DNA of 64,000 bases from assembly GCF_022539505.1 (NCBI RefSeq), contig NC_061510.1, positions 394,860,249 to 394,924,248 of the forward strand, given 5' to 3'. The position numbers were made by a program, and so were the translations under genes. The DNA is from Lolium rigidum. Lineage: Eukaryota > Streptophyta > Magnoliopsida > Poales > Poaceae. Each line of letters opens with the position of its first letter. Positions within the stretch are counted from its first letter, which is position 1. Below the pieces are notes generated by a model that ran no database searches, was not told the origin of the DNA, and saw nothing but the letters and a program-made list of their open reading frames with translations. Below are positions 1 through 11,231 of this stretch, in pieces.

Positions 1-390
1 AATTTGAACTTTATAACCTTATGAAAAAAAGAATCAGAATACTCACGCCAACTTTCCATAACGTGCCGGACAATGCCTGCTGTTTGGGGAAATCATTAGT
101 GCAAGTGTGCAACGGACCATACAAAGTGCGTGGATTAGTTTTGGTAAGAAAGTCCGTCATTATTAGTGCTCTGTTTTTTTTTTTCGAGGCAACGTTAAGG
201 TGCGTGATTGATTGGGTTCATCGTTCTTTTCCATGGGGGGAATGGGGCTCATCGTCCATTTGTGGCCTGCCTAGGAGCTTGTGGCTCAGCTATTTGATGG
301 CCAGCAAAAAGGCCGACGCGGTCACTCCTCAAGGCCATCTAATGCTTACGGCCCGGTGGCCCAAGTTTCAGATTTGTTGGAGTATATACT

Positions 391-545
391 TTTTTTTTGA
401 AGGAACCCTAGCTTTATTGATTCAGCAACAATGTTCTTACGATCATCCGCAACTAATCCCGCCACATAGGCAGGAATTGAGTCACGTGAAACACCACTAT
501 CACTCTTTTTGTCTAATTGCGCCAAAGCATGTGTCTGTGTTACTC
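391..545 (-). pseudogene. LINE C-terminal (RNase H-like) remnant
   Basis: On the minus strand an open stretch of about 48 codons reads HALAQL near its start, then DSIPAYVAGLVADD and IVAESIKLGFLQ before an A-rich end (a T-run on the plus strand at 390-398). An AHALA/HALAQL motif followed by a short acidic tail is the usual C-terminus of the RNase H-like domain in plant L1-type LINEs, with the poly-A just beyond. No start codon or upstream reverse-transcriptase sequence is visible, so this is a 5'-truncated relic. The assignment rests on motif memory only; a host RNase H-like pseudogene is an alternative. Confidence 0.4.
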
Positions 546-921
546 ACGCGTTCCACCTTAATGACACTAATAAACTGATAAAAATTTAGTAACTCTTGCC
601 CTTGCTTATATAGACTCCAGCTCGCCGATCTATCCACCTAGTGGCGGTTCATAACTTGGACGGTAATCTAACAGTCCGATTCCAAAATGGCAGCAGCACG
701 CCGCATACTAACAAGGCTATGTAGTCTAGCAGGCCAAAACTTCTACTTCTTCAGCACTTGAACACCGGGAAATAAACTTCCATTCCGATAAAATAGTATG
801 GCCCTTGTAATCTTTAATTCTGATACCAATAACAGCTTTCCTTGTCGCTGCATCTCACCCAACATCCACGTTAGCCTTTAAAGCTGTCCATCCGGAGGCC
901 CCCGACAGACACTTAGAAATA

Positions 922-1226
922 CAGCTAGGCATGGGCAGCCCGGCCCAAAAATCCTGGGCCAGACCGGGTCGGGCTTGCACTTCGGGCCGGGGTCGGGCCT
1001 AAAATCTGAGCCCGAACGTTGGGCCAGGCTGGGCTCGGGCCTTCATTTTTGCGCGTTTTAGCCTGGTTGGGCCGGGTCGGGCTTTTTGCTCGTTCGGGCT
1101 AGGTTTGGGCTTAAATTACAGACCCGACAGTCAGGCCAGGCCGGGCTCAGGCCTGACTTTTTACCGCCGGGCTTTTTTAAGCCCGGCCAGAAGCCTAGCC
1201 CGGCCCGAACTTTGCCCAGGTGTACT
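922..1226. mobile_element. GC-rich hAT-like MITE (305 bp)
   Basis: The segment is packed with GGGCCGGGC/GCCCGGCCC blocks in both orientations, so it can fold on itself. The left end reads CAGCTAGGCATGGGC and the right end, reverse-complemented, reads AGTACACCTGGGC. It is flanked by near-identical 8-mers, TAGAAATA (914-921) and CAGAAATA (1227-1234), 7 of 8 matching, as expected for hAT target site duplications. It has no coding capacity. The family was not identified. Confidence 0.5.
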
Positions 1227-3363
1227 CAGAAATATATGTAGGATCAGGGAGGAGCGGTGACTTTCCTTTAGGGCCAAACACATCACTCTGGGCTACGGTA
1301 AAACTATCCAGATAATTGCGAAGGTAGGGAATCGACACCGACACGATGCCTTCCCATCACCGTGAACAATATTATTCCGATCATGCCAAACTCGCCATAG
1401 CAAGAAAATGACTTTTGCCCTTGTGTTTTGAGGTGAATTGCTGATAAGGAACAACATCAATTATGTTCCTTTGTCTCGAAAAACCTCCTCGTCTGGTAAG
1501 TTCCAAACCTGCCTCATACCCTTGAGAGGAGCACGAGACATAGTACATGCACGTAACAAGAGCATGAAGAACGTCCTCAACTCTAGCACCATAGATAGCA
1601 CACAATATGGGAGTATATACATGCTCGGCACCCTAAGAAAAGCCTAAACCCTAAATCCTAAGACTACGTTTTTCTTTTCCTTCCCGAACATGTATGTCCA
1701 CTTTCGTGGTTGAGTCACTCCACAGCACAAAAAATCATAATAGTCATATAAAACGGTGAATAAGATCATTTGTGTACTACAAAAAAATGGCAAATAGATG
1801 GGTGACCGGTGCAACAACTACATTTGTACGGTCCTTTTCTTTTCCCTTTGGTTAGCACACGATCATGTTTTGTACCCCAAAAAAATCGTAGCGTGAGCGC
1901 AAATGTAGCACGGAGTGCTTTGCGTGTACATATGCAAAAGGTGGAATGTATTTCAACTTTTCAAGTTTCTTTTGGAAGTTCCCACAAATGCATTTTCTAG
2001 GGCTCCTTTGATCCAGGTCCAGAATTTAGTCAGAATTTCTTCTAAAAGGTCAGGATCCAATAGTCATGTCAATGCTTTTCCTCTAGGTTCTTGGGTGTGG
2101 TTGCTTGGGCTTTGAAATGCGAGGGCTCGGCTTGGAGTTTGTCCCAGTATTGTATTTCTGCTGAGGGAGCTCATTGCTTTGCATAAATGGCTTCAGTGTG
2201 GCTCGAGGTTTCAAATGTCCATTATCCTTGAGACCAACCTTTTATATGTCATGCGCTTTTTTATCTTTGTTGGATATGGATATATCCGTTTGGGTTGATT
2301 TAAGGAAAGAATTGATGAGATTGAAAAAAAATGAAACGTTCTTGTGAATCTTATCATGTCTGAGTGATAGGGGAAGAGGGTATTGAGAAGGCCCGGGAAG
2401 TCGGCATTGAAATCAACAATTTCCATATATGCTATCACTGCTAATTACGAGAAGTCCTTTTTTTCCTAGACCAATGACGGTCCGCCATAGAGTAATACTT
2501 GGATTGGCTAAGATGATGATTCCTTCCTTAGGCATTTGCTTCACATTGGTCATTTTATTCGTACGTTACCAACTCGTTGGATATTTTGTAAGGAATCCTT
2601 TATTACACTTTATGCTAAAAATTCATTAACCTCAACCACCTATGAGTAATCAAGCATGTTCTCGACCTAGCATAATTCATTAAAATAGCACGACATTACA
2701 ACTCTATGTTTGTTATTTTCCTGTACTTTAGGGATCCTACAAATCAAAGAGGTCTTCAAAGTTCAAATGCTTTGCACAATGAGTGGACCAATGAGCATTT
2801 CAATTGCCATCAAATTAGCCAAGAGTTAAGAACTTTACCCCTTTGTAATTTATATTGAGATTGATGATGTATCCTTTAATATTTTTAAATGGTGAGTGCA
2901 TTGTATCTACTACTAGTATACATAGTTCTTCGCAAAGAAAAAACTTGGGTGTCTAATTTCTTTTCGTTATCTCGTGGTTGAATTAAATGGTCTTGGTTTA
3001 TCTAGTATATATTTAATCAAATGACAGTCACGCAATCATGCATTGACATACAGGTTAATGGCGGTTGCCCTTAATCAAATATTTGGAGAATTTCCTACGA
3101 AATTATTTCCCTGTCTCACTTGAGATGACGGCTGGAGTTGATAACTTCCAGTGAATAAAAACAAGGGACTTCAGAATGTTGATCCATTCTGCCAATGAGC
3201 TGGCAAAAGTAAAATACAACCCATGAGACTTATCATAATCACTATTCACCAAGTATATAGTTTTGTAGGTTTCTAGTGGCCCAAGTTCACATTCAAAATA
3301 TTTTTCTAAATGGAAATGTTTGTTGGCACGGCTACCAATCTTTCTCTGAGGCACAGTGCTTAA

Positions 3364-3862
3364 TTGACCAGCTTATAAAACTGAAGAAAAAATGTTATGA
3401 CGTTGAGTGAAAGCGACAAGTGCAATACCATCCTGGCCATCAGTCATATGGACGGCTGTGATCGTCACCAACCTCGTTGACTTTGTTCAAATTTATTCCC
3501 GTAGCCGTAGTGCTCCACCTCTCACCCCAAACGAAATATTTTTATACTCTCGAATGACTTCTTGGACAAGTGAAGGTCCCAATGAGACCAGCAATGTCGC
3601 ATATGCTCTCTCCTGTATAAAGTCGCACCGAGATCCAGCAAATCAAGACGTTTTCCCACTCCACCATTGATGCAATCTTGCAAAGTTTCTTTTCTCACAT
3701 GTGTGTGTTTGCATGCTGAAACTCTTCTCAATCTTTGATCAATTCCATTTGTGCATTCATCTTGTTGGTTGCTGACTTGCTGCTTATGATATTTTGGTGT
3801 TGATCTCGATCTAGATTCTAGAGCTCCTTGATTCCATTGCACCATCAAGATTCGGGTTGTCC
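3364..3862 (+). promoter_or_regulatory. Putative promoter and 5' UTR of the WRKY gene
   Basis: Two W-box cores lie upstream of the gene: TTGACC at 3364-3369 and TTGACT at 3477-3482. WRKY proteins bind TTGAC(C/T), and WRKY genes often regulate themselves or each other, so autoregulation is plausible. A TATA-like TATAA sits at 3616-3620, which would give a 5' UTR of roughly 200 nt. A second candidate, TTATAAAA, is at 3373-3380. Transcription start is inferred, not shown. Confidence 0.4.
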
Positions 3863-5362
3863 ATGGAGGGTGTGGAGGAGGCCAACCGGGCGGCCGTGGC
3901 GAGCTGCAAGAAGCTCGTGGCGCGGCTCTCGCAGTCCGGCGTCGACCCGATCCGGCTCGCCGCCGTCGCTGCGCAGACCGACGAGGCCGTATCCCGGTTC
4001 GGCAAGGTGGTCACCATCCTCAGCAACAGGGTCGGCCACGCGAGGGCGAGGGTCGGCCGGAGGATCTCGCCGCCGGTCGACGCGAGCTGCCTCTTGGACT
4101 ACCACCCAATCTCTTCGGTACCGTACCGCCAACCTCCGAATGGGCTCCATGTGAGTAGCTCTCCCGTGCCACCGGCGCCGCCACCACAGATGCATGTGCC
4201 AGTCATGGTGGCAGCTCCTTCTACCGCCGGCAACGGCAAGATCGTTGCACCGGCGCCCAAGGCGCCTGCAGACAGAGACAGGAACATGTTCCTCGAGACG
4301 CCCTTCCTGGATTCGAGCGGCTGCACCGTTCCATCCTCCACGGCCGCCGCCGCGCAGAACATCAACAGCTCGAAAGCTCCCGCGGGTGCTACTCCTCCTA
4401 CTTGCAGCGCCCAATTTAAGTTGCACCAACAGCATCTTCATCATCAGCAGCAGACGCAACAGCAGCATCAGCAGCAGAGGTTCCAGTTCGAGCAGCACAA
4501 GCCAGCCATCAGCGAGAAGTCGTTCCACATCGAGATGCCGGCGGCGGCTGCGGCGAGGAGCGGCAAGGAGCCGGAGGTGATCACGTTCAGCTTCGACAAC
4601 TCGGTGTGCACCTCGTCGGCGGCCACCTCCTTCTTCACCAACGTGAGCAGCCAGCTCATCAGCATGTCCGACAACTCCGTCGCCGGGCCGTCCTCCAGGA
4701 AGGCGCCGCACTGCACCCGAAAGGCCGACGACGACGGCAAATGCCACTGCCCAAAAAAGAAGTTTGTGCCCTATTGATTCCGCCGCCATTGTTTAATTCA
4801 GGCCTTCAGCTCGGTTGGGCATTTTTCTTACGCCGTGTGCTTGTGTCTGTGATTGTTTTGCAGGAGACCGAGGGAGAAGAGGGTGGTGAGGGTGCCGGCG
4901 GTGGGCGACAAGGTCTCTGATATACCCTCGGATAATTACTCCTGGAGGAAGTATGGGCAGAAACCCATCAAAGGATCCCCTCATCCAAGGTATAGATACC
5001 TTCTGGCCATCTTTTAGCTTCATATGATTTTTGTTAGAGGAAGTTCTCAAGTCGTTTTTATCTGAAGAAGCAAATTGAAAAACCAGACCCTAGCTAGAGT
5101 TCTGAAGAACATTGTAGTCGTGTAATTTTCCCCACCATTGTGCCACGCATTTGCTGAGCAAGAAGACTGAACGAGAATGAACATTTTGTGTTGGGTGTGC
5201 AGGGGCTACTACCGGTGCAGCAGCATCAAGGACTGCCCGGCAAGGAAGCACGTGGAGCGCTGTCGCAGCGACGCCGGGATGCTCATCGTCACCTACGAGA
5301 ACGACCACAACCACGCGCAGCCGCTCGACCTGTCCACGCTCGCCGCACATTCAGAAGCCTGA
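3863..5362 (+). CDS. Group IId WRKY transcription factor (3 exons)
   Basis: Exons 3863-4761, 4864-4989 and 5203-5362 join in frame with GT-AG introns (102 and 213 bp) to give 394 residues. The start is the first ATG in the frame. In order the protein has: an N-terminal helix region; a C-motif at about residues 39-67 ([14 protein letters not shown] then GHARAR), the region that binds calmodulin in group IId members; a Gln/His-rich tract at about 185-212; a plant zinc-cluster with CHCPKKK at 294-300 followed by a basic stretch; and the WRKY domain with WRKYGQK at 327-333 and a CX5CX23HXH zinc finger (C347, C353, H377, H379). Intron 2 splits the Arg codon of PRGYYRC, the conserved R-type WRKY intron. 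It is expected to act in the nucleus on W-box promoters, commonly in defence or hormone signalling; the specific targets cannot be read from sequence. The frame is intact, with no sign of decay. Confidence 0.95.
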
Positions 5363-5994
5363 TTGCTGAAGCTGCCAGTGTCAGGAAGGAGATAGAAGAA
5401 GTCTGAATTTTTATGCCATCGATGGGCGGGCAGCGCATGAACATGTCATTTAGCTGGTTTTTGTTTGTTCAGTCTGACAGAAAATGGAATGCAGTCTGAG
5501 TGGAAATTGTAATAGGAAGGCGAAGATCTCGCTGTCTCCGTTCTCACCATGTATAGTGAACACTTGATCGAGTTTGCAGTCCATTTGTTTTCGTATCGTC
5601 TTGTCGATAAATTTCTCGCCGTCAGTACTTGTTGAAATTTTGTTGTCGAAGTACTACTTTTTTTTGTAGTTTACTTATGGTGCATAATAAAATGAGGCGC
5701 GGGATTCCTTCAGGGATTTGCAACATGAACAACTCTACCAATGAACACATGAAAGGTTGCGACATCATGGCAGAAACTAAAATCTTCTCGGAGAAAACCG
5801 ATCCTTATGAAGGTATTCCCCGTCATTTCCTAGAGATCAACATAATTGCGCGTATCACACAGTGCACGCTTCAGAGATCAAAGCAATATGATTGCTTCAG
5901 ATATCTTTAAAAAACGCTAATTAACCAGCTAGATCATGGTAATTCTATATGCGTATACCTGTCGTTCCCAAATCCAGAGTTGTCTAGGCTAAGG
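5363..5994. other. 3' UTR and flank of the WRKY gene
   Basis: AT-rich sequence with no gene. The 3' UTR and polyadenylation site must lie here, but no single canonical AATAAA signal stands out. An open frame of 93 codons at 5629-5910 has no recognisable motif and is not called. Confidence 0.5.
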
Positions 5995-6480
5995 AACGGC
6001 GATCTGCCTAGTGCTGATCAAGCTTCATCAGCATAATAACTAGCTGGAAGCATTTGACCAAAATCTAGTTTAATCCACTTATTTTTTTCTGAAAAGCTAG
6101 TTTAATCCACACTTGATGTCTCCGGCAACAGCTGAAGCATGCGGCTGCTAGTTAAATCAAAATCAACAGAATCGTCGTGGCATTAAATGCGAGCCCCACG
6201 AAGAACGCCGGCGATCAGTGCACAAGCATGTGACGTTTTACTAAATAAACTGTGTTTCTGTCAGTGAAGATTGAGCTGGCCAACAACGGTTATGTCCACC
6301 TGGCTTTATCCTATTATTAGCAGTGTTGATTGAGGCACTTGGCTGATCAACTGGGAAGTGACATGCGTGCGCGCGAGACGCCTACTGTGCGAAAAAATCT
6401 GTTTGTGATCGTTATTCGGAATAAATGTCATGTGTACAGTATGTCTTCTCTGTAGACTGCCAAAAAAGAAAGCCAAATTG
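5995..6480. repeat. Duplicated non-coding segment, copy A
   Basis: This stretch matches 32710-33140 on the same strand over most of its length, for example CTGCTAGTTAAATCAA, GCGAGCCCCACGAAGA, GTGTCCACCTGGCTT and CGGAATAAA in the same order, with indels between. It resembles no mobile element I know and has no coding frame. Copy A contains an extra 18 bp with 14-bp flanking direct repeats (6065-6110). Confidence 0.65.
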
Positions 6481-6513
6481 TAGCTTCACGGTTCAAATTG
6501 TAGCTTCACGGTT
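6474..6513. repeat. 20-bp tandem duplication
   Basis: CAAATTGTAGCTTCACGGTT occurs twice head to tail, at 6474-6493 and 6494-6513, with no mismatch. Confidence 0.9.
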
Positions 6514-6540
6514 CTTCTCTGTACAGTATTATTTCTCTCT

Positions 6541-6776
6541 CTCTCTCTCTCCGTTTTTGTATATAAGGTCACTAAGTATTCCGTACCAAACCTTTAATTT
6601 AAAGGATAAAAAGTAAGTTATATAACACCAAAAACATCAGATCATTGGAAAACATGTTTCAAATGAATCCAATTATGTGCTTTTGGTGACATATAACTCG
6701 TATTATGTTGGTCAAATTATTAGTCAAAATTTTGTTTCGAAGTACGTGGTGGCCTTATATATAAAAATGGAGGGAG
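6541..6776. mobile_element. Stowaway-like MITE
   Basis: The left end reads CTCTCTCCG followed by GTATATAAGG, and the right end reads CCTTATATATA then AAATGGAGGGAG and the dinucleotide TA. This matches the Stowaway (Tc1/mariner) terminal pattern CTCCCTCCGT...ACGGAGGGAG inside a TA target. The left terminus is blurred by a CT microsatellite (about 6533-6552). The interior is AT-rich and non-coding. Confidence 0.65.
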
Positions 6777-6882
6777 TACTTAATTTCGAAATGTATACAC
6801 CCTCCTGGCCTAACAATCTCTTGTTCTAATTTGTATTGTGCAGGCGAAATCGGGAGCATTTATGGAAGAATATCATGTTGCC

Positions 6883-7094
6883 TACACAACCATGCAAGTT
6901 GGGGTCGAAGAGACGCTTCCAGAGCTTTTAACGACCAGCGGTACGGGCGAAGCCCGCCCGTACCATGTGGCGTCGGCTCCTTATAGGTTACACAACCATG
7001 TAAGTTGGGGTCGAAGAGACGCTTCCAGAGCTTTTAATGACCAGCGGTACGGGCGAAGCCCGCCCGTACCATGTGGCGTCGGCTCCTTATAGGT
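6883..7094. repeat. 106-bp tandem repeat, two copies, each with a hairpin
   Basis: Unit 1 is 6883-6988 and unit 2 is 6989-7094. They differ at only a few positions, such as CATGCAAG against CATGTAAG and AACGACC against AATGACC. Each unit contains the perfect inverted repeat GGTACGGGCG / CGCCCGTACC with a 5-nt loop. The units keep an open reading frame, but it has no recognisable motif. Confidence 0.9.
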
Positions 7095-7612
7095 TAAACG
7101 CAGCAACTTTTGCGAAGGGACCTATATATTTCAAGACTCCATCTGCCGCGCAGAGGGCCGCCATTTTCAGATTGCATCACAACACCCCCAAAGGAGATCC
7201 ACAACTTCACCATCACCATTGTTCATCCTCTCCATCCCTCATCCTCTCCATAGCCATAGCCATCATCTTGTACTTGAGATCTCCTTGTGATTTGGCGACC
7301 ATCTTAAGAATATTTGATTTCAATATAAGTATTTTGCACAATATTTTATATCCTTGATATTATTGTTATGAGTGAGTAGTCCTCACGGGTTGCGGGTTGA
7401 GGTGAAACCTGCAGCGATTATGTGCATCTAATACATGGGAATATTGTGTGGTGATTGAATAGAAGATATGCATCTTGTTTCTTTGTCTCTTGTCTCATCC
7501 ATGGACTTGTAGGTACTCAAGATCCTACGGATTGATAAAGATGAAAGGTGAGATGAGTGGTAAACTAGCGACCTCATGTGAAACCAGTGACAGCAAGGGG
7601 AGTACGGTCTTC
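7095..7612. other. Unassigned, possibly LTR-derived DNA
   Basis: The stretch has a TATA-like CCTATATATTTCAAG at about 7120 and ATGAGTGAGTAG at about 7368, which resembles a motif in the LTRs elsewhere in this window (ATGAGTGAGTAG near 9926). This suggests an old LTR fragment of another family. No boundaries, PBS or TSD were found, so the assignment is tentative. Confidence 0.3.
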
Positions 7613-7628
7613 GTTCAAGGATCCACTT

Positions 7629-8009
7629 TTTTTTGAACAAGAGAGGGGTCTAGAAGACCCCTGCTGAGCTTCATTCGAACACGTGGCAGGTACAAATTAC
7701 ATAGAGACCCTTTACAACACTTGCCCTAATGAACCTAGTATTTGAAGATAAGGCCTCTAATCTTACAGAAAACCCCTTAAATGAAACAAGAAAAAAGCAA
7801 TCAAGTACCGGGGGTGCTCTGCCACCAGTCGTCGGCGACCTCCAGGCGTTGCCGCCGAGATCAAAGAGAAGCTTGCTCAAAATCTCTGTTCCGACGAGAA
7901 GATCCAGTCGTCGGCCACTCCTAGGACTCCGGGGACGCACCACTTGGCTTCCTAGATGCGGCGAGCTCCGCCGACGGATCTGAGATGCCTCCGCGTTCGA
8001 GCTTCCTAG
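7629..8009 (-). mobile_element. 5'-truncated LINE (3' end) with 16-bp TSD
   Basis: The insertion is bounded by perfect 16-bp direct repeats, GTTCAAGGATCCACTT, at 7613-7628 and 8010-8025. It begins with a T-run, that is, a poly-A tail on the minus strand, directly at the left repeat. A tail plus a long TSD marks target-primed reverse transcription by a LINE or SINE. At 381 bp with no reverse-transcriptase motif it is a 3' fragment. A SINE of this length is less likely, as I see no pol III A/B boxes. Confidence 0.75.
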
Positions 8010-8033
8010 GTTCAAGGATCCACTTGGGAGTAG

Positions 8034-9380
8034 TGATATCCCACAAGTATAGGGGATCGTTTGTAGCCTTTTCGATAAGTAAGAGTGTCGAACCCAACGA
8101 GAAGCTAAAGGTAGGATAAACATTCTCTCAAGTTCTATCAACCACTGATACAACTCTACGCACACTAAGAGTTTGCAATATCTAGGAAATAAAACTAGAG
8201 CGATAACGGGTATGAGAGGTGACTTTGCAGAACAATAAAATACACAGAATAAATGTTAGTGCTGCAGCAATAAAACAAACTAAACTAACAGTACCATGAG
8301 TGTGGAAAGGCGGTGGTAATAGTGGTGGCTTTGTCCAAGATCAATTAGTGAAGACATTTAGTTCATTGTCTTTGATGTAGTTCTCAATGTGGGAGAGGCT
8401 AAATATACAAGCGCTCCACTACTTGGGATTACAAGTACTATATGATTGGATTGTTAGCAAACATCCGTAAATACTAACAATGCATTAAGGTTTCCCCAAC
8501 CATAGTCTTAAGTTTATGGTCCTCTTACTCCCATACATGCAACTAACCGATTTGAGCCCTCGGGTTTCGTCACTCCGGCAGGACTACCCCCTTCCTTTGC
8601 ACATACTACTAACCCTATGGTGTTGATCCATGCGCGCACAAGTATAATGGACACCAAAGGACAGCACCATATCAACATACAACTCTAATGAACCATAGAC
8701 ATTCAACAAAGCAATCAAAAGACAAATATACTACATAAACATGACATAGATCATAGGATAAATATTATAGCATCAAACACCATGTTACATAGGACGGTGC
8801 AGAGGTTTGTGGGAGGATGAAACACTGAATACAAGGAGGAGATGGTGATGGAGATGGCGGTGAAGACGTTGGAGAGGGGCAGCGCGGCGGCGCAGGGCGG
8901 CGGCGGCGCCGATGGCGCCGGCGGCGCGGGGAACTCCTTTCCCCGCCGCCGGCAAGTTTGGGGAGCGCCGCCCCTTAGCCTCCCTCCTTCATGGCTTCTT
9001 GGGAGCCCTCCCCCATGGAGATGGGATCTATGGGGGAGGCAAAAACGTGGCTTTGGTGGCTGGAAATTCGTGGGTGGAGGAGTCCTCCACGAGTTAGGGT
9101 TTCCTCCTTTATATAGACTCTCGGATTTCCGTCATCCCATCTAGGACTTCAGTAAAATGGGTCCCTAGGCCGCATACGGACTCCGATTGGACCGAATTTT
9201 AACTCTAAAATGTTCAGCAGAAAATTATCCACAACTTCCTCTTCAGGCCCAACTCCGTTGGAGGTCATCTTCGAGGGTCAAACAGTCAATCTCCGAAAAC
9301 AGTTCTGGGACAGATTTCAGCAAAGTTCCAATTCGACTCCAACAAGGTTTCCTCTTATATTCTTGATAATTCCTACACAT
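8034..9380 (-). repeat. F1 3' LTR, interrupted at its right end
   Basis: It matches 17944-19279 almost throughout, including a GC-rich stretch with GCAGCGCGGCGGCGCAGG. It stops after CCTACACAT where E0 begins. The remaining roughly 148 bp of this LTR, present in the right copy, was not found beyond E0. The open frames of about 60-100 codons inside it are by-products of the GC-rich segment. Confidence 0.8.
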
Positions 9381-10977
9381 TGATACGTCTCCAACGTATC
9401 GATAATTTCTTATGTTCCATGCTACTTTATTGATGATACCTACATGTTTTATGCACATTATATGTCGTATTTACGCATTTTCTGGAACTAACCTATTAAC
9501 AAGATGCCGAAGAGCCAGTTGCTGTTTTCTGCTGTTTTTGGTTTCAGAAATCCTAGTAAGGAAATATTCTCGGAATTGGACGAAATCACCGCCCAGGGTC
9601 CTATTTTTGCACGGAGCTTCCAGAAGACCGAAGAGATAACGAAGTGGGGCGACGAGGCGCCGCCACCATAGGGCCGCGCGGCCGCAGGGGGCCCGCGCCG
9701 CCCTATGGTGTGGGCCCCTCGTCGCCCCCCGACCTACCCTTTCGCCTACTTAAAGCCTCCGTCGCGAAAACCCCGCATGCGAGAGCCACGATACGGAAAA
9801 CCTTCCGGAGACGCCGTCGCCGCGAATCCCATCTCGGGGGATTCAGGAGATCGCCTCCGGTACCCTGCCGGAGAGGGGATTCATCTCCCGGAGGACTCTT
9901 CATCGCCATGATCGCCTCCGGAGTGATGAGTGAGTAGTTCACCCCTGGACTATGGGTCCATAGCAGTAGCTAGATGGTCGTCTTCTCCTAATTGTGCTTC
10001 ATTGTCGGATCTTGTGAGCTGCCTAACATGATCAAGATCATCTATATGTAATTCTATATGTTGTGTTTGTCGGGATCCGATGGATAGAGAATGCTATGTT
10101 ATGGTGATTATCAATCTATTGTTTATGTGTTGTTTATGATCTTGCATGCTCTCCGTTATTAGTAGAGGCTCTGGCCAAGTTTTTACTCTTAACTCCAAGA
10201 GGGAGTATTTATGCTCGATAGTGGGTTCATGCCTTCATTGACACTCGGGACAAGTGACGAGAAAGTTCTAAGGTTGTGATGTGCTGTTGCCACTAGGGAT
10301 AAAACATTGATTCTATGTCTAAGGATGTAGTTGTCGATTACATTACGCACCATACTTAATGCAATTGTCCGTTGCTTTGCAACTTAATACTCGAATGGGG
10401 TTCGGATGATAACCTCGAAGGTGGACTTTTTAGGCATAGATGCAGCTTGGATGGCGGTCTATGTACTTTGGCGTAATGCCCGGATTAAATCTCACTATAT
10501 TTATCATATCATGTATATGCATTGTTATGCCCTTCTCTATTTGTCAATTGCCCGACTGTAATTTGTTCACCCAACATGCTTTTATCTTATGGGAGAGACA
10601 CCTCTAGTGAACTGTGGACCCCGGTCCTATTCTTTACATAGCATTCAATCTACTGCAATTGTTCTTTACTGTTTTCTTGCAAACAATCATCTTCCACTCG
10701 ATACGCTTAATCCTTTGTTACAGCAAGCCGGTGAGATTGACAACCTCACTGTTTCGTTGGGGCAAAGTACTTTGGTTTTGTTGTGCAGATTCCACGTTGG
10801 CGCCGGAATCCCTGTTGTTGCGCCGCATCACATTTCGCCACCATCAACCTTCAACGTGCTTCTTGGCTCCTCCTGGTTCGATTAAACCTTGGTTTCTTTC
10901 TGAGGGAAAACTTGCCACTGTGCGCCTCATACCTTCCTCTTGGGGTTCCCAACGGACGTGTACATTTACGCGCATCA
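9381..10977 (+). repeat. E0 5' LTR
   Basis: 1597 bp, starting TGATACGTCTCCAACG and ending GCGCATCA (TGAT/ATCA termini). It is homologous to every other LTR of the E group in the window. The LTR carries no gene; open frames inside it recur in all copies only because the DNA is repeated. Confidence 0.9.
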
Positions 10978-10988
10978 AGCTCGTTTTA

Positions 10989-11005
10989 CGGCGCCGTTGC
11001 CGGGG
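10989..11005 (+). other. E0 primer binding site (tRNA-Asp type)
   Basis: CGGCGCCGTTGCCGGGG lies 11 nt after the LTR end. It is complementary to the 3' end of plant tRNA-Asp as I remember it, with one mismatch at the first base. Confidence 0.75.
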
Positions 11006-11231
11006 AGATCAAGACACGCTGCAAGTGGAGTCTCCACTTCTCAATCTCTTTACTTTGTTTTTGTCTTGCTTTATTTTATTTACTACTTTGTTTGCTGCAC
11101 CTAAACAAAACACAAAAAAATTAGTTGCTAGTTTTACTTTATTTACTGTCTTGCTCTCTATATCGAAAACACACAAAAAATTAGTTACTTGCATTTACTT
11201 TATCTAGTTTGCTTTATTTACTGTTGCTAAA

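Larger units (their letters stand above)
1..3360. other. Non-coding flank upstream of the WRKY gene
   Basis: No convincing gene is visible. Identifiable pieces are a LINE tail near 391-545 and a GC-rich MITE at 922-1226, listed separately. The open frame from 21 to 578 on the plus strand lies antisense to the LINE tail and has no recognisable motif. The AT-rich stretch 1235-3360 contains only short open frames without family motifs, and I recognise nothing in it. Confidence 0.6.

Noticed and set aside
21..578. 185-codon open frame at the window start
   Set aside because: Antisense to a LINE C-terminal remnant, with no protein motif and oligo-A/T runs; a chance frame.
3857..3862. Earlier WRKY start at 3857
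   Set aside because: The codon is TTG; the first ATG in frame, at 3863, starts MEGVEEANR as expected for group IId.
3845..4789. Long minus-strand open frame across WRKY exon 1
   Set aside because: Mirror frame of a GC-rich exon; no motif, while the plus frame gives a complete WRKY protein.
6883..7094. Tandem units considered as a CRISPR-like array
   Set aside because: Only two units without spacers, in a plant nuclear context.
8842..9144. GC-rich open frame at 8842-9144 and its copy at 18753-18998
   Set aside because: Part of the F1 LTR; the reading frame is not kept between the two copies.
9644..9937. Arg/Pro-rich frames in the GC-rich part of the LTRs (also at 34784, 41662, 49840 and 61870)
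   Set aside because: They recur because the LTR is repeated, vary in length and frame among copies, and show no family motif.
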